Of a DNA stretch of 55,968 nt, positions 39,925-47,782 are shown in pieces. The position numbers were made by a program, and so were the translations under genes. The DNA is taken from positions 1 to 55,968 of IMG/VR virus record IMGVR_UViG_3300044815_000221; one strand, written 5' to 3'. The notes under the pieces are model-generated. The model did no database searches and was not told the origin of the DNA. It saw only the letters and a list, made by a program, of their open reading frames with translations. Positions within the stretch are counted from its first letter, which is position 1. Every line of letters starts with the position of its first letter. The stretch comes from a virus.

Positions 39925-40299
39925 TCAATCAACGCGAGCGATCCCCGTGATATTTTCATCAAACGCTTCCTGAAAGTTGATGCCCGCCGCCGTCAGGCAC
40001 GCGCACACCGGCTCGGCCTCAGCGCGATCAGCGTCCGCGTAGCGTTGCACAACGCGAGTTTGCGTCGCTTCGTCCAACTCTGAGCGCGTGCTTCCCAGGG
40101 AAATTTTGATAAACCGTAACGAGCGCAGATAGTCCAACTCTTCCGCGAGGCGGCGGCGTGTGATTGGCAGGTTGCGCTTATCGAGCAGTCGTTGAAGTGA
40201 ATCAAGTTCCAGGTGCGATGGCCGCGACTTGTAAAGGATGTAGATGATCCAACCTCGCAGGCGCTCGATACGTTCGCGTTCTTGTTCTCGCTGATTCAT
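39925..40299 (-). CDS. Winged-helix protein, Mu gp26-like position
   Basis: A 124-aa protein with helices and a wing (HLELDSLQRLLDKRNLPITR, then LDYLRSLRFIKISLGS), like the small winged-helix protein that precedes terminase in many Mu-like phages (VpaChn25_0724 type). Possibly a late regulator or packaging factor. Confidence 0.65.
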   Translation of the reverse strand: MNQREQERERIERLRGWIIYILYKSRPSHLELDSLQRLLDKRNLPITRRRLAEELDYLRSLRFIKISLGSTRSELDEATQTRVVQRYADADRAEAEPVCACLTAAGINFQEAFDENITGIARVD

Positions 40300-40325
40300 G
40301 TGTGTCGCTTTCCGAGTTCTTTGAT

Positions 40326-40736
40326 TTAATGCGCGGCTGCGCTTTCGCTGAGACGCCCCTCGCCGATCTGCTTTTGAATAACGTCAACTCGTTGCGTCAG
40401 AGCCTTGACGTTACTGCTCAAATTGTCCGATGAGTCAGCGTTCATGCGCTGCATAATTCCGACTTCTTCAGTGGCCTTTCTCTGTTCGACGGCGATTGAC
40501 TGGAGAGCTTCGGCGAGTTGACCGAGCGCGCTCGCCTGTTCGCGCTTGACCCCGTTTTCTTCCGACCTCAACTCCATCTCGCGCAATTTAATTTCTTTCC
40601 ACATCGGAGCCATGCGGATCAGGAACCAGAGGACGAGTGCCAGCAGCACGACGGTTGGGCCAAACTGAATCAACTGCGCCCAAGCCAACCCGTCCGCAGC
40701 CTGAAAAAATAGAAGCATGTGAATGAGAAGCATCAT
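40326..40736 (-). CDS. Membrane-anchored coiled-coil protein (Mu gp25-like, DUF2730 type)
   Basis: A 136-aa protein: an N-terminal hydrophobic segment, a clear transmembrane helix (TVVLLALVLWFLIRMAP), then a long charged coiled coil (residues about 50-130). The same design is encoded just before the terminase block in Mu-like phages. It overlaps the next membrane gene by 4 bp. Confidence 0.68.
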   Translation of the reverse strand: MMLLIHMLLFFQAADGLAWAQLIQFGPTVVLLALVLWFLIRMAPMWKEIKLREMELRSEENGVKREQASALGQLAEALQSIAVEQRKATEEVGIMQRMNADSSDNLSSNVKALTQRVDVIQKQIGEGRLSESAAAH

Positions 40737-40981
40737 CTTGAATTTGATTTACTGTGAAGGGTGTCGGCCACAGCGCGCAGATTGTCCATCGCGCGCCGGT
40801 TATCTTCGATGGCTCTCAAAATCTTCGCTATCGCATCGCGCAGCGTAATCAATGCCAGACCGCCGAGAATGCCCTTCAGTCCGTCGCCCCAATATCCGCG
40901 CGTCAAAGCGGCCATACCGATAATGATGCAGACCGCGCCCACCGCGTAAGATTTCCAGCCGATAATTTGAGAGGTTTGCAT
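40733..40981 (-). CDS. Small membrane protein, holin candidate
   Basis: An 82-aa protein started at MQTSQIIGWKSYAVGAV. One or two hydrophobic segments (YAVGAVCIIIGMAAL and GLKGILGGLALITL) and a charged C-terminal tail fit a holin-like design. It is adjacent to an exported protein gene, supporting a lysis role. The open frame extends upstream over the neighbouring gene, but that part is an overlap artefact. Confidence 0.5.
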   Translation of the reverse strand: MQTSQIIGWKSYAVGAVCIIIGMAALTRGYWGDGLKGILGGLALITLRDAIAKILRAIEDNRRAMDNLRAVADTLHSKSNSR

Positions 40982-41049
40982 ATAAAAAAGAGGAGATGAA
41001 TCGAACCGAGAGAGAGCGCGCAAAGGGCGCTTAAACCTTGCGCCCCGCC

Positions 41050-41580
41050 TTACTCGCGTTTTGCGGTAAGCCACGTTTGCACGATTGGCACGGCCATCTT
41101 CAACCTGACCGGCATGTCTGGGTTATCGAAGAGCTTGCTCACGCGCCAACGCGCCTGAAGATGTTGGGCTTGCACCCATAGCGCGTGTTCGCCGGAGTAG
41201 GCGGCAGAGAATCGCTCGGCGCGTTCACGCTCCAGCGCGGCCTGCGTGCTCACTAATTCGCCATCCTTCTTCGCCAGGCTTAATCCCGTATTGAGTTGAG
41301 AGATTTCCTTTTCGCAAAGAGGCTCGGCGAGCCAGAGACGATAAAGCGCGTCGTTGCGCGTCGCCATGTAGCGTGCGTGCACCGCGCCGTTCGTGCGCTG
41401 CTCGATGCCGTGAACGCGGGCCATATAGTTGCCGTCGGGCAGATTCTCCTTGACGTTAGTGGGTGAATTAGTTTGTGCGTTGATCGCGGGAATGCTGAGG
41501 GCTGCCATGAAGAGCATCATGGTCATAACAACTGTCAATGTTTGTCTGATTTTCACTGAGAACGTTTCTCCTTTCGTCAT
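41050..41580 (-). CDS. Exported protein in the lysis region
   Basis: A 176-aa protein with a signal peptide (basic start, LTVVMTMMLFMAALSIPAINA, cleavage near AQ). The mature part is helical and charged, without a lysozyme, amidase or transglycosylase motif. Location between coiled-coil proteins and holin candidate suggests a spanin-like or lysis accessory role; no endolysin is recognisable in the window. Confidence 0.6.
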   Translation of the reverse strand: MTKGETFSVKIRQTLTVVMTMMLFMAALSIPAINAQTNSPTNVKENLPDGNYMARVHGIEQRTNGAVHARYMATRNDALYRLWLAEPLCEKEISQLNTGLSLAKKDGELVSTQAALERERAERFSAAYSGEHALWVQAQHLQARWRVSKLFDNPDMPVRLKMAVPIVQTWLTAKRE

Positions 41581-41656
41581 CCGTTGCGGCGGCGGCGCGC
41601 TCCACCTCCGCTAAATCGCTTTTTACTTTCGCGCGCTGCGAATTGATCTGCGTCAC
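41468..41656 (-). CDS. Overlapping coiled-coil ORF, possible spanin-like partner
   Basis: A 62-aa frame from a GTG, overlapping the exported protein by 113 bp in another frame. Upstream the frame stays open as coiled coil (EAQLEKAQEEISAPETRV) back to a TAG near 41728 without an ATG. Nested Rz/Rz1-like pairs look like this, but there is no signal peptide, so it may be a decayed gene. Confidence 0.3.
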   Translation of the reverse strand: MTQINSQRAKVKSDLAEVERAAAATDDERRNVLSENQTNIDSCYDHDALHGSPQHSRDQRTN

Positions 41657-41794
41657 TCGCGTCTCCGGCGCGGAGATTTCTTCCTGCGCTTTTTCGAGTT
41701 GCGCCTCCGTCCCCGCACGTTTCCTGTTGTGCTAATCAAGCATTGCTGCAAGTTGGCTCAGGAGCCGGAGCGCGAGTGCGCGCAGTGCTTGTGG

Positions 41795-42238
41795 CTAGAT
41801 GTCAATCGTCGCCTGAGTAGCGCTATCGCTCGAAGCCGTTTCGTCGCCTGCGTCGGTTGTCGTTTGATCTCCCGCGCCTGCATCCGTCTCGGACGCATCA
41901 ATCACAAACGGCGGCGGTGGCGGGTTTTCACCAGGCTGACCGATGGCTTGCAGCCGCGCCACATCGTCGCGCAACTCCTGAATATCGCTCGTCAGGTCAA
42001 CGGGCGTGCCCGCTGCCGAGAGTTTCAATTCGGCGTCGGCAAGCTTCGATTGAAGATCGCTCATCCGACTGTCCATCCGCGTAGCAGTGTCGCTGATTGC
42101 CGCGCGCAATTCCGCTTCGGCGTCACGCATCTGCTGAATCTGATCTCTCATCTCAATTTCCTCGCTTTCAATTTTGGCGATCCGTTTGTGCAACCCTCCG
42201 GTCAGAAGGTCGCGTAGATTTGAAAATGTTTGGCTCAT
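41795..42238 (-). CDS. Coiled-coil hypothetical protein
   Basis: A 147-aa protein. Residues about 15-100 form a heptad-rich coiled coil (IEMRDQIQQMRDAEAELRAA), then a Pro stretch (NPPPPPF) and an acidic Asp/Thr/Ala tail. No membrane segment. Lies between the stress-like protein and lysis genes; unknown role. Confidence 0.6.
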   Translation of the reverse strand: MSQTFSNLRDLLTGGLHKRIAKIESEEIEMRDQIQQMRDAEAELRAAISDTATRMDSRMSDLQSKLADAELKLSAAGTPVDLTSDIQELRDDVARLQAIGQPGENPPPPPFVIDASETDAGAGDQTTTDAGDETASSDSATQATIDI

Positions 42239-42313
42239 TTGTTTGAAAGCCCGATGGCACGTTTTCCGCGTGCCATCGGGCCGTTGACATTTGCGGCTGA
42301 GGATTAACGATTC

Positions 42314-42544
42314 TTACTTTTCGTTGCGCTCGCGGACGGCCTCGCTGATGTTCGCCGCCGCATCGTCAACGCCTTCCTTCAAATCGCCAACCGCTTCCTG
42401 CGCGACGCCTGCGGCGTGATCACGCTCGCCCTCGCGTTCGAGACCCCTGTTGCCGGTCGCCTCGCCAACAGTCTCCTTCACGTCGGCGGCGATCTGCTCC
42501 GCGCGGCCTGCGACTTGATCTGCATTCAAATTCTTCTCACTCAT
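42314..42544 (-). CDS. CsbD-like small stress protein
   Basis: A 76-aa highly charged Ala/Glu/Asp-rich protein started at MSEKNLNADQVAGRAEQI, with AGGAGAA upstream. The repeated AxxVxxxVGEATGN pattern matches CsbD-type stress proteins of bacteria, uncommon in phages. A longer frame through RNA copy E exists but skips the ribosome site. Possibly a host-derived gene kept as cargo. Confidence 0.65.
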   Translation of the reverse strand: MSEKNLNADQVAGRAEQIAADVKETVGEATGNRGLEREGERDHAAGVAQEAVGDLKEGVDDAAANISEAVRERNEK

Positions 42545-42609
42545 AATTTGCTGTTCTCCTGTCATGTGAATTGCGGAAGACCCGCGTCGGTTTAAGAGCG
42601 GCTCGGTGA

Positions 42610-42695
42610 AAACGAAAAGCCCGCCAGTCTGCATTAGACTGACGGGCTGCACATGAGCCGCTCGGTTGTTATTGAAGTCCTGTGGCAGGACGCTC
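42610..42695 (-). ncRNA. Repeated structured leader RNA element, copy E (upstream of CsbD-like gene)
   Basis: Minus-strand reading: hairpin GTCCT-gccac-AGGAC (42677-42691), 17-nt linker, GGCTCATGTGCAGCCCG, then a 13-bp stem with inner TCAGTCT/AGACTGG pairing, loop AATGC, and tail TTTTCGTTTT (42618-42648). The upstream hairpin has another sequence than in copies A-D but the same position and shape. The six-codon frame M-C-S-P-S-V ends at TAA at the loop. Confidence 0.62.
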
Positions 42696-42740
42696 TGTTC
42701 GATTTCGGAGAGTATTACAAGAAAGGTTTAGTGGCAAGAA

Positions 42741-43001
42741 CTAATCATCGTGAGGATCATCTAACCTGCGTTCATACTTATCCAACCCCGCATTCTCACA
42801 TAAATACTCTCTTGCTTCCCGATATGCTTTCGAGTGTGGGAGAACTCCCGCCGCTTCCGCCGCGAGATTAAGGAGTAGCGACTCGACATGATCGCGTTGC
42901 TTCTCAATCAATTCCACCAGTTGCTTTTGGGTGCGAGCTTCCGCGTTGGCATCAATCGCTTCTTGCCTGGTTTTAGTCAATTCTTGTTCAATATATGACA
43001 T
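42741..43001 (-). CDS. Small coiled-coil protein
   Basis: An 86-aa protein, ATG with GAGG six bases upstream. Heptad-rich helix (KTRQEAIDANAEARTQKQLV) followed by a short C-terminal domain. Unknown function in the middle-gene region. Confidence 0.5.
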   Translation of the reverse strand: MSYIEQELTKTRQEAIDANAEARTQKQLVELIEKQRDHVESLLLNLAAEAAGVLPHSKAYREAREYLCENAGLDKYERRLDDPHDD

Positions 43002-43028
43002 GCTCACCTCTCAAATCATTAAGTTGAT

Positions 43029-43262
43029 TTATGGTTCTACAAGGACTTTCACAGGCTTGATTATCCAATTCGCGTTTTCCGCATATTCTTTTGCGTATAG
43101 CTCTGCCTGTTCTTTCATCGCGAAGACGGCGACAGGGTGCGAGGCATAAGCTCCATCAGGCATGTCATTGTAAAAGACACCATGATAAGGCCAAGCCGTA
43201 TCAAACTTTGAGCAATGTTGAAAGTGTTGTCCGAAATCTGCATTGCACTCGCTGCATTTCAT
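43029..43262 (-). CDS. Small zinc-finger protein
   Basis: A 77-aa protein started at MKCSECNADFGQHFQHC, with GGAGG eight bases before. CxxC plus H/C residues suggest one zinc site; the rest is a small alpha/beta domain (VAVFAMKEQAELYAKEYA). Family not known. Confidence 0.5.
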   Translation of the reverse strand: MKCSECNADFGQHFQHCSKFDTAWPYHGVFYNDMPDGAYASHPVAVFAMKEQAELYAKEYAENANWIIKPVKVLVEP

Positions 43263-43291
43263 CGCTGTGCATCCTCCCGTCCAATAGCTCA

Positions 43292-43561
43292 TCAAGCATT
43301 CGCTAATCGTAAAAGTATATCAGCATGGCACGGCGCGCCTTCCCTGCAAAAACAAGCCAGATTCTTTCCCCGTAAGGGCAAAAGAAAATCGGAGCGCGAG
43401 GCGAGAATGATCTTGAGATTGTTCTCGAACATGAAAAGCGCCATGTTGCCGTACTCGCGCACTGTGAAGGGATTTCCGAACCGGCCTGGTCTGGTAACGC
43501 TCACGGTGTTTTCAGGCATCCGCCAGCCTTTAACTCTCTTGCGTTGAATTCTCTGTGGCAT
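43292..43561 (-). CDS. DUF4326 family protein
   Basis: An 89-aa protein with the whole family pattern: IQRKRVKGWRMPENTVSVTR, PGRFGNPF, then a C-terminal LRGKNLACFCREGAPCHADI. This family is widespread in phages and bacteria; its Cys/His cluster suggests nucleotide or metal binding. Function unknown. Overlaps the upstream gene by about 30 bp. Confidence 0.8.
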   Translation of the reverse strand: MPQRIQRKRVKGWRMPENTVSVTRPGRFGNPFTVREYGNMALFMFENNLKIILASRSDFLLPLRGKNLACFCREGAPCHADILLRLANA

Positions 43562-44000
43562 GAATCGCTCCGCCTTTCTCGCTAAAGAATCCTCTCTGCT
43601 CATTCAACTCTTTAATGATGAATTCAAGAACCTCGCTTGCGTCTTTCTTCTCCTGCGAACCTCTTTTTGATTCGATGAACTTCGCCAGGTTCGCGATCCC
43701 GATAGCCGCCATGTCTTGTTTGCAGTCGCCACGATCTTTGTAGTAACCAGTCTTTGCTAACTCCGCGACTTCGCGCTTCCATCCCTGACAGATTCCGACG
43801 CCGAGCACCTTCACATCTGCTCGTTTAGCTTTATGCGCTTCTGGATTCTGCCAGTCCAACTTTTCATGACAGTAAAAAGGGATCGCACCAAGCACACACA
43901 ACTGCGCCTTGATATTGTTCGCCGGTTCGCAGTTCGCCGCCGCGCCTGTCTTGAGCGCGCAGCCTTCACATTGAGATACTTGGTTGTCAGACATCATCAT
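43530..44000 (-). CDS. Cysteine-containing hypothetical protein
   Basis: A 156-aa protein; several ATG codons in a row, overlapping the previous gene's stop. N-terminal cysteines (QCEGCALKTGAAANCEP, then YCHEKLDW) could bind an Fe-S cluster or zinc. The C-terminal half is helical. Not recognised. Confidence 0.5.
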   Translation of the reverse strand: MMMSDNQVSQCEGCALKTGAAANCEPANNIKAQLCVLGAIPFYCHEKLDWQNPEAHKAKRADVKVLGVGICQGWKREVAELAKTGYYKDRGDCKQDMAAIGIANLAKFIESKRGSQEKKDASEVLEFIIKELNEQRGFFSEKGGAIHATENSTQES

Positions 44001-44472
44001 CACCTGTTTCTGGATAGCGCATACCGAGCGGAAGGATGCAGCCGCAGCCGTGAAACTTTGACTCCTGACATCCTTTGCCCTCGCAGACATATTTCGCGAC
44101 GCAGTTAGAACACGTCACCCAATGTGCCCAGTTGCGCGGATCGTCTGGATGAAGCTCCGGCGCGGTTTCATCGGGTCTGTTATCCCAGGCGTGCCCGCAG
44201 GAATTACACACGCCGCGTGCGTCCGTGTCAGACATGACGTTTAGACTAGAGCAAGCGTGGCAACGCACGGAATTCACGAGACAGTTTCGAGGCAATGGGC
44301 GCGGAGGTGCTGCGCGTCCTTCAAGTTTCGCAATTACTTCTTCATGCGCCCACAATAAATAATCTTCGAGTTGATCTTCAGCGTATCCTCGCACGCGCAA
44401 GTCTTCCTTCAACTCGGCAAGCAAATCCCTGATAGGAACCGCGACGGTCTTAAATTGGAGTTTGATTTCCAT
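43987..44472 (-). CDS. Zinc-ribbon hypothetical protein (161 aa)
   Basis: N-terminal helical domain (AELKEDLRVRGYAEDQLEDY), a zinc ribbon (CHACSSLNV...CNSCGHAW) and a second Cys-rich part (TCSNCVAKYVCEGKGCQESK). Two metal sites are likely. Function unknown; possibly nucleic-acid binding. Confidence 0.55.
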   Translation of the reverse strand: MEIKLQFKTVAVPIRDLLAELKEDLRVRGYAEDQLEDYLLWAHEEVIAKLEGRAAPPRPLPRNCLVNSVRCHACSSLNVMSDTDARGVCNSCGHAWDNRPDETAPELHPDDPRNWAHWVTCSNCVAKYVCEGKGCQESKFHGCGCILPLGMRYPETGDDDV

Positions 44473-44476
44473 ATTC

Positions 44477-44677
44477 TCACTTCTCGTAACGCAGACACCT
44501 TGAACATCTTCGTTGCCCGAACGGTGAATACCAACCGCTCTTTACTCGCACCTTGCAAAGTGCCATTCCTTGCAAATTACCGCTCTCGCCTTCACGAATC
44601 ACACATAGATGCGCCACTTTGCCATGAAAGGTTTTCAACCAAACTCTTTGTTCCTGAACCACTCCGAGTATGCTCAT
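44477..44677 (-). CDS. Small basic hypothetical protein
   Basis: A 66-aa basic protein with a CSRC motif near the C-terminus. It fills the space between two zinc-ribbon genes on the same strand; codon pattern is unremarkable and coding status is uncertain. Confidence 0.35.
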   Translation of the reverse strand: MSILGVVQEQRVWLKTFHGKVAHLCVIREGESGNLQGMALCKVRVKSGWYSPFGQRRCSRCLRYEK

Positions 44678-44714
44678 TGAATTCCTCTGTTAAAACTGCT
44701 TTCAAAATTTCGCT

Positions 44715-44894
44715 TCAAGGCACAATGGCATCTGCCGCCTCGTATAAATTCCAACCTTCATCCAGACACACGCGGCATTTTTCGACCTCACCATCGCTGT
44801 GTATGAGTCGCCACTCATTACAATTCCCGCAGTAAAGCCCTCCTTCGGCAATTATTTCAGGAATAGATATTCCACAGGTTGTAGGCTCTGACAT
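44715..44894 (-). CDS. Small zinc-ribbon protein
   Basis: A 59-aa protein started at MSEPTTCGISIPE, with GAGGT upstream. GLYCGNCNEW and EKCRVCLDEGW form a zinc ribbon. Unknown role. Confidence 0.5.
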   Translation of the reverse strand: MSEPTTCGISIPEIIAEGGLYCGNCNEWRLIHSDGEVEKCRVCLDEGWNLYEAADAIVP

Positions 44895-44930
44895 TTTTAC
44901 CTCACAAAAAGAAACCAGCTTTTTCATCTA

Positions 44931-45338
44931 CTATCCGCGCATTCTCCGCGCTGGATGCTTCTCTTGCTGCTCATACCATTCGTGCAGCTTCTCAGCCTTG
45001 ATCGTCGTGTTCACGGCCTGGCTAATGGCGATACACCTTGAAGAGATACGCGACATGAGATGCGGAATTGCTTCCATTAGGATTTGGGCCAGCTTCAAAT
45101 AACGCTCGCGCACATCTTCCGGCACTTGATCCCAATGATGCCTGTCTCCATCTTGTTGATAAATCCAACGCGCCAACCAACGATGGTCGCTCTCTTCCGT
45201 GTTTCCCTCTAAGGCATAACCTTCGTTGTGCATCGTGGCGCGAATCATGTCGAGCATGTAATAGCGCGCCATACGTGAGAGGAATTCAGGACTCTCCTGC
45301 AAGAATGTTTTTTCGTGCTCTTTGTAATCGTGTGCCAT
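44931..45338 (-). CDS. Hypothetical helical protein (135 aa)
   Basis: Charged, helical protein (FLQESPEFLSRMARYYMLDM, RYLKLAQILMEAIPHLMSRI). No membrane segment or metal site. Unknown; neighbours are middle genes. Confidence 0.5.
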   Translation of the reverse strand: MAHDYKEHEKTFLQESPEFLSRMARYYMLDMIRATMHNEGYALEGNTEESDHRWLARWIYQQDGDRHHWDQVPEDVRERYLKLAQILMEAIPHLMSRISSRCIAISQAVNTTIKAEKLHEWYEQQEKHPARRMRG

Positions 45339-45355
45339 GTTGCTTCCTTTCTAAA

Positions 45356-45772
45356 TTAGCGACAGTGCCGCGCAATCAAATCAGTCAGCGTGCGCGGGTT
45401 GACCGGCTTCGTTAAGAGATCGGTGAAGCCCGAATTGCGCGCCCGCGCCCTGTCATCAAACATCGAGAAACCTGTCAGCGCGAACATCGGCGTATGGCGG
45501 TACTGCGACATCTTGCGAAGCTCCTGAGCCAGTTCATAACCATTCATCCCAGGCATCCCAATATCCGAAAGGATGAAGTTGAACGGCTCGGCGCGGGCAG
45601 CCTCAAGCGCAGCTTCCGCAGACATCACCGTCACAACCACGTAGCCCGCCACGCTGATCGAGATGCCAAGCAATTCAAGAATGTCGGGCATGTCATCAAC
45701 GATCAGAACGCGCAACATGGTCTCCGAAGATTTGTTATCAACTTTATTTTCTGTGTTCATTTTCTTTGTCAT
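45356..45772 (-). CDS. Stand-alone CheY-like response regulator receiver
   Basis: A 138-aa protein consisting of one REC domain: VLIVDDMPDILELL (paired acidic residues), phospho-acceptor Asp in FILSDIGMPGMNGYELA, switch Thr in FALTGFS and Lys in LLTKPVNP. All catalytic residues are present. No output domain. Such proteins are rare in phages; it may tap into host histidine-kinase signalling. It overlaps the upstream gene by about 30 bp, so it is embedded in the phage operon and not a flanking host gene. Confidence 0.85.
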   Translation of the reverse strand: MTKKMNTENKVDNKSSETMLRVLIVDDMPDILELLGISISVAGYVVVTVMSAEAALEAARAEPFNFILSDIGMPGMNGYELAQELRKMSQYRHTPMFALTGFSMFDDRARARNSGFTDLLTKPVNPRTLTDLIARHCR

Positions 45773-45959
45773 CCCAACGCACCTGCGCTGGCTCGACCTC
45801 AATCGGCCTCATGTAATTGCTTCCGCTCTCCGGCAGCATAATGACCAGCAAGCCGCCCGCCCATACCGCGAGCAGTCCGCACTCTTCAACGTCCGGCGCA
45901 ACTTCCCAGATCACGCGCCGTCCAACATCACTTTCCTTGAGTTCGCTAATCTCGATCAT
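45744..45959 (-). CDS. Small acidic beta-rich hypothetical protein
   Basis: A 71-aa protein (ELKESDVGRRVIWEVAP, LLAVWAGGLLVIML) resembling small SH3-like phage proteins by its ESDVGRRV start. Overlaps the receiver gene and the upstream zinc-finger gene. Unknown function. Confidence 0.5.
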   Translation of the reverse strand: MIEISELKESDVGRRVIWEVAPDVEECGLLAVWAGGLLVIMLPESGSNYMRPIEVEPAQVRWDDKENEHRK

Positions 45960-46260
45960 CGTTAATTTCTTCCGTTTGACGCAGACGCTTCAAAACCCTT
46001 CGCAAGATAGATTCTGCTTCAGGTTCCAGATTGGAATTTTGTTCGGGATGTGACAATCGCCAAAGCAATCTATCAAGCAATTTGATCGCATCCGTCGCCT
46101 CGGTCACAGGCACATACTTCTTGCACACACAGCGCAAATATCGCGTTGGAGCGTTCAGGAAATTGACGTGCAACTCAGGGAAAAAATGGAGCGCATCGCA
46201 GCCCGAAGGCCCGTGCTCAAAGTCAAAGCAGTTAAGGCAGCGTATGCTTCGTCCGTCCAT
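45946..46260 (-). CDS. Cysteine-rich hypothetical protein
   Basis: A 104-aa protein, ATG with GGAGAA upstream. N-terminal Cys/His motifs (RCLNCFDFEHGPSGC, then LRCVCKKYVPV) suggest a metal site; the C-terminal half is helical. Starts just after the DUF5131 stop, probably coupled. Confidence 0.5.
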   Translation of the reverse strand: MDGRSIRCLNCFDFEHGPSGCDALHFFPELHVNFLNAPTRYLRCVCKKYVPVTEATDAIKLLDRLLWRLSHPEQNSNLEPEAESILRRVLKRLRQTEEINDDRD

Positions 46261-46261
46261 A

Positions 46262-47191
46262 TCAATTCTCCAAAAGAAGCTCGCGATGGGGAAACTCCTC
46301 CCACGTCCGGCCATCAAGCACACGGCCTGCGATTTCCTTGCCGACGCGCTGAACAGCCCATACAGCACCGTTTGAATTCATCACGTCAGACCAAGTTGCA
46401 TCTTTGATTGAGCCATCAATGTGTAAGAGTTTAGAATCACCAATCGTCCACTTCATTCGTGGCGTTGCAACCGGAAGCCATTCGCCCCACTGCTTAAAGA
46501 AAAAGGAAACACCCGCACCCAAACATTGATCTCTCAGTGAGCGCGCCCATTCTGGATGCATCGGACGTGCTTTCTTTCCAGATTCACCACCCACGATGAC
46601 CTGTGCGCGTCTGCCTAACGCTAGAAAGTCCTTGGGCAAGATGATCTGACCAAGCAACGGCTCACACGAGACGAAGATCGTCCAACCCATTGCAGCCAGA
46701 TGCTTCACATGCTGCCACTCTTCATCAAACGTATCCTGCGTTCCGGCACTGAATCCTAGCCAGATATGCGACGGGGGCGCTGTTATGCCGCGTGCGATCA
46801 TCCACAGCTTGACAGAGGTCAACATCACCAGTCCTCGCTTGGTGAGTATCTGAAAAGTTTGCAGAGGCGCAGCGAGCATTCCATCAAGCATCTCGAAGTG
46901 CCATGAACGCTTCACCCATTCACCCATCACGTCCGTCATGCTCGCGACGAAATGCTTGCGAGGCTTCGTCTGTCGCGACCAGCGCGCGATCATCTCACAA
47001 CGCAACACGAGTTTCGGAGGCTTGCCGCTGTAAGGTAGATGGTTGCCTTTGAAGAAACTGTTATCGTTGAGGGCTTCGGCGTAACAGTTCTTGCAGAGTA
47101 GATTTTTCTTGCGACACCACCAGCCGTGACCTTCAACGACGATGATATTGTCAGTACAGTCCGTCCACTCGATGTTTGATCTATCGGCCAT
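46262..47191 (-). CDS. Phage Gp37/Gp68 family protein (DUF5131)
   Basis: A 309-aa member of a phage family with a radical-SAM-like Cys cluster: NIEWTDC near the start, then CRKKNLLCKNCYAEAL. Further family motifs: HFVASMTDVMGEWV, TFQILTKR, WLGFSAGTQ, FVSCEPLLG, VIVGGESGKKARPMHPEWAR and FFFKQWGEW. Often found in phages; proposed to act on nucleic acid or nucleotide substrates, not established here. GGAG precedes the start. Confidence 0.85.
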   Translation of the reverse strand: MADRSNIEWTDCTDNIIVVEGHGWWCRKKNLLCKNCYAEALNDNSFFKGNHLPYSGKPPKLVLRCEMIARWSRQTKPRKHFVASMTDVMGEWVKRSWHFEMLDGMLAAPLQTFQILTKRGLVMLTSVKLWMIARGITAPPSHIWLGFSAGTQDTFDEEWQHVKHLAAMGWTIFVSCEPLLGQIILPKDFLALGRRAQVIVGGESGKKARPMHPEWARSLRDQCLGAGVSFFFKQWGEWLPVATPRMKWTIGDSKLLHIDGSIKDATWSDVMNSNGAVWAVQRVGKEIAGRVLDGRTWEEFPHRELLLEN

Positions 47192-47212
47192 CATCTACTC
47201 CAAGTGCGATTC

Positions 47213-47428
47213 CTATGATTGACTTTGCTGTGAATCACTTTTCTCCAATGCCTTCCACAGCAGGACAGTGACAGGACCGGCGGCATCCAAATTTCCACTA
47301 CTAAAAAACCTCTTGTACCAACCAGTGTCACCACGAAAGAGATAGAAAGGCAGATCAAATTTCTCAGCAAGTTCTTGTGCCTTTTTGTCCTGTGCATCCG
47401 TCCATTCGATTTTTGATTTATCAGCCAT
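47213..47428 (-). CDS. Small protein sharing the DUF5131 N-terminal tag
   Basis: A 71-aa protein starting MADKSKIEWTDAQ, almost the same as the start of the next gene (MADRSNIEWTDCT), then unrelated sequence (YLFRGDTGWYKRFFSSGNLD). AAGGAA precedes the ATG. Either a partial duplication of the DUF5131 5' end fused to another small gene, or a shared short interaction motif. Confidence 0.5.
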   Translation of the reverse strand: MADKSKIEWTDAQDKKAQELAEKFDLPFYLFRGDTGWYKRFFSSGNLDAAGPVTVLLWKALEKSDSQQSQS

Positions 47429-47439
47429 TGGTATTCCTT

Positions 47440-47781
47440 CTAAGCTGCAACAACTTTGCCCCGCGATTGAATAGCCATCACAGATTGATAAACAGCGAAA
47501 TTGATCGGGCGTGCATTAAAGTTCCAATCAACCGAGTGAGGGGAATATGCATGGAGCCAACGCTTGAATAAATGCTCATCAAAGGTCACTCCAAACATAC
47601 TTGAGACGTAACCAAGCTCATCAACTACTTCCTGAATGCTCTGCTCGCCTGCGGCTGCCACGAGCTTCAAGAATTCCTCGCGATGCTCAACGACATAATC
47701 AATTTTCGCTTCATGTGCGCGATGCTGTACTTCGTGAGAAGAGGAAATCTTTTGCGGCTGTGGGGCTTTATGTTTGTTCAC
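47440..47781 (-). CDS. Hypothetical protein (113 aa)
   Basis: Starts at GTG (MNKHKAPQPQK) eight bases after GGAGG; the longer frame overlaps the GemA-like gene. Helical, with a DYVVEHREEFLKLVAAAGEQ segment and a C-terminal WLHAYSPHSVDWNFN. Unknown family. Confidence 0.5.
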   Translation of the reverse strand: MNKHKAPQPQKISSSHEVQHRAHEAKIDYVVEHREEFLKLVAAAGEQSIQEVVDELGYVSSMFGVTFDEHLFKRWLHAYSPHSVDWNFNARPINFAVYQSVMAIQSRGKVVAA

Positions 47782-47782
47782 T

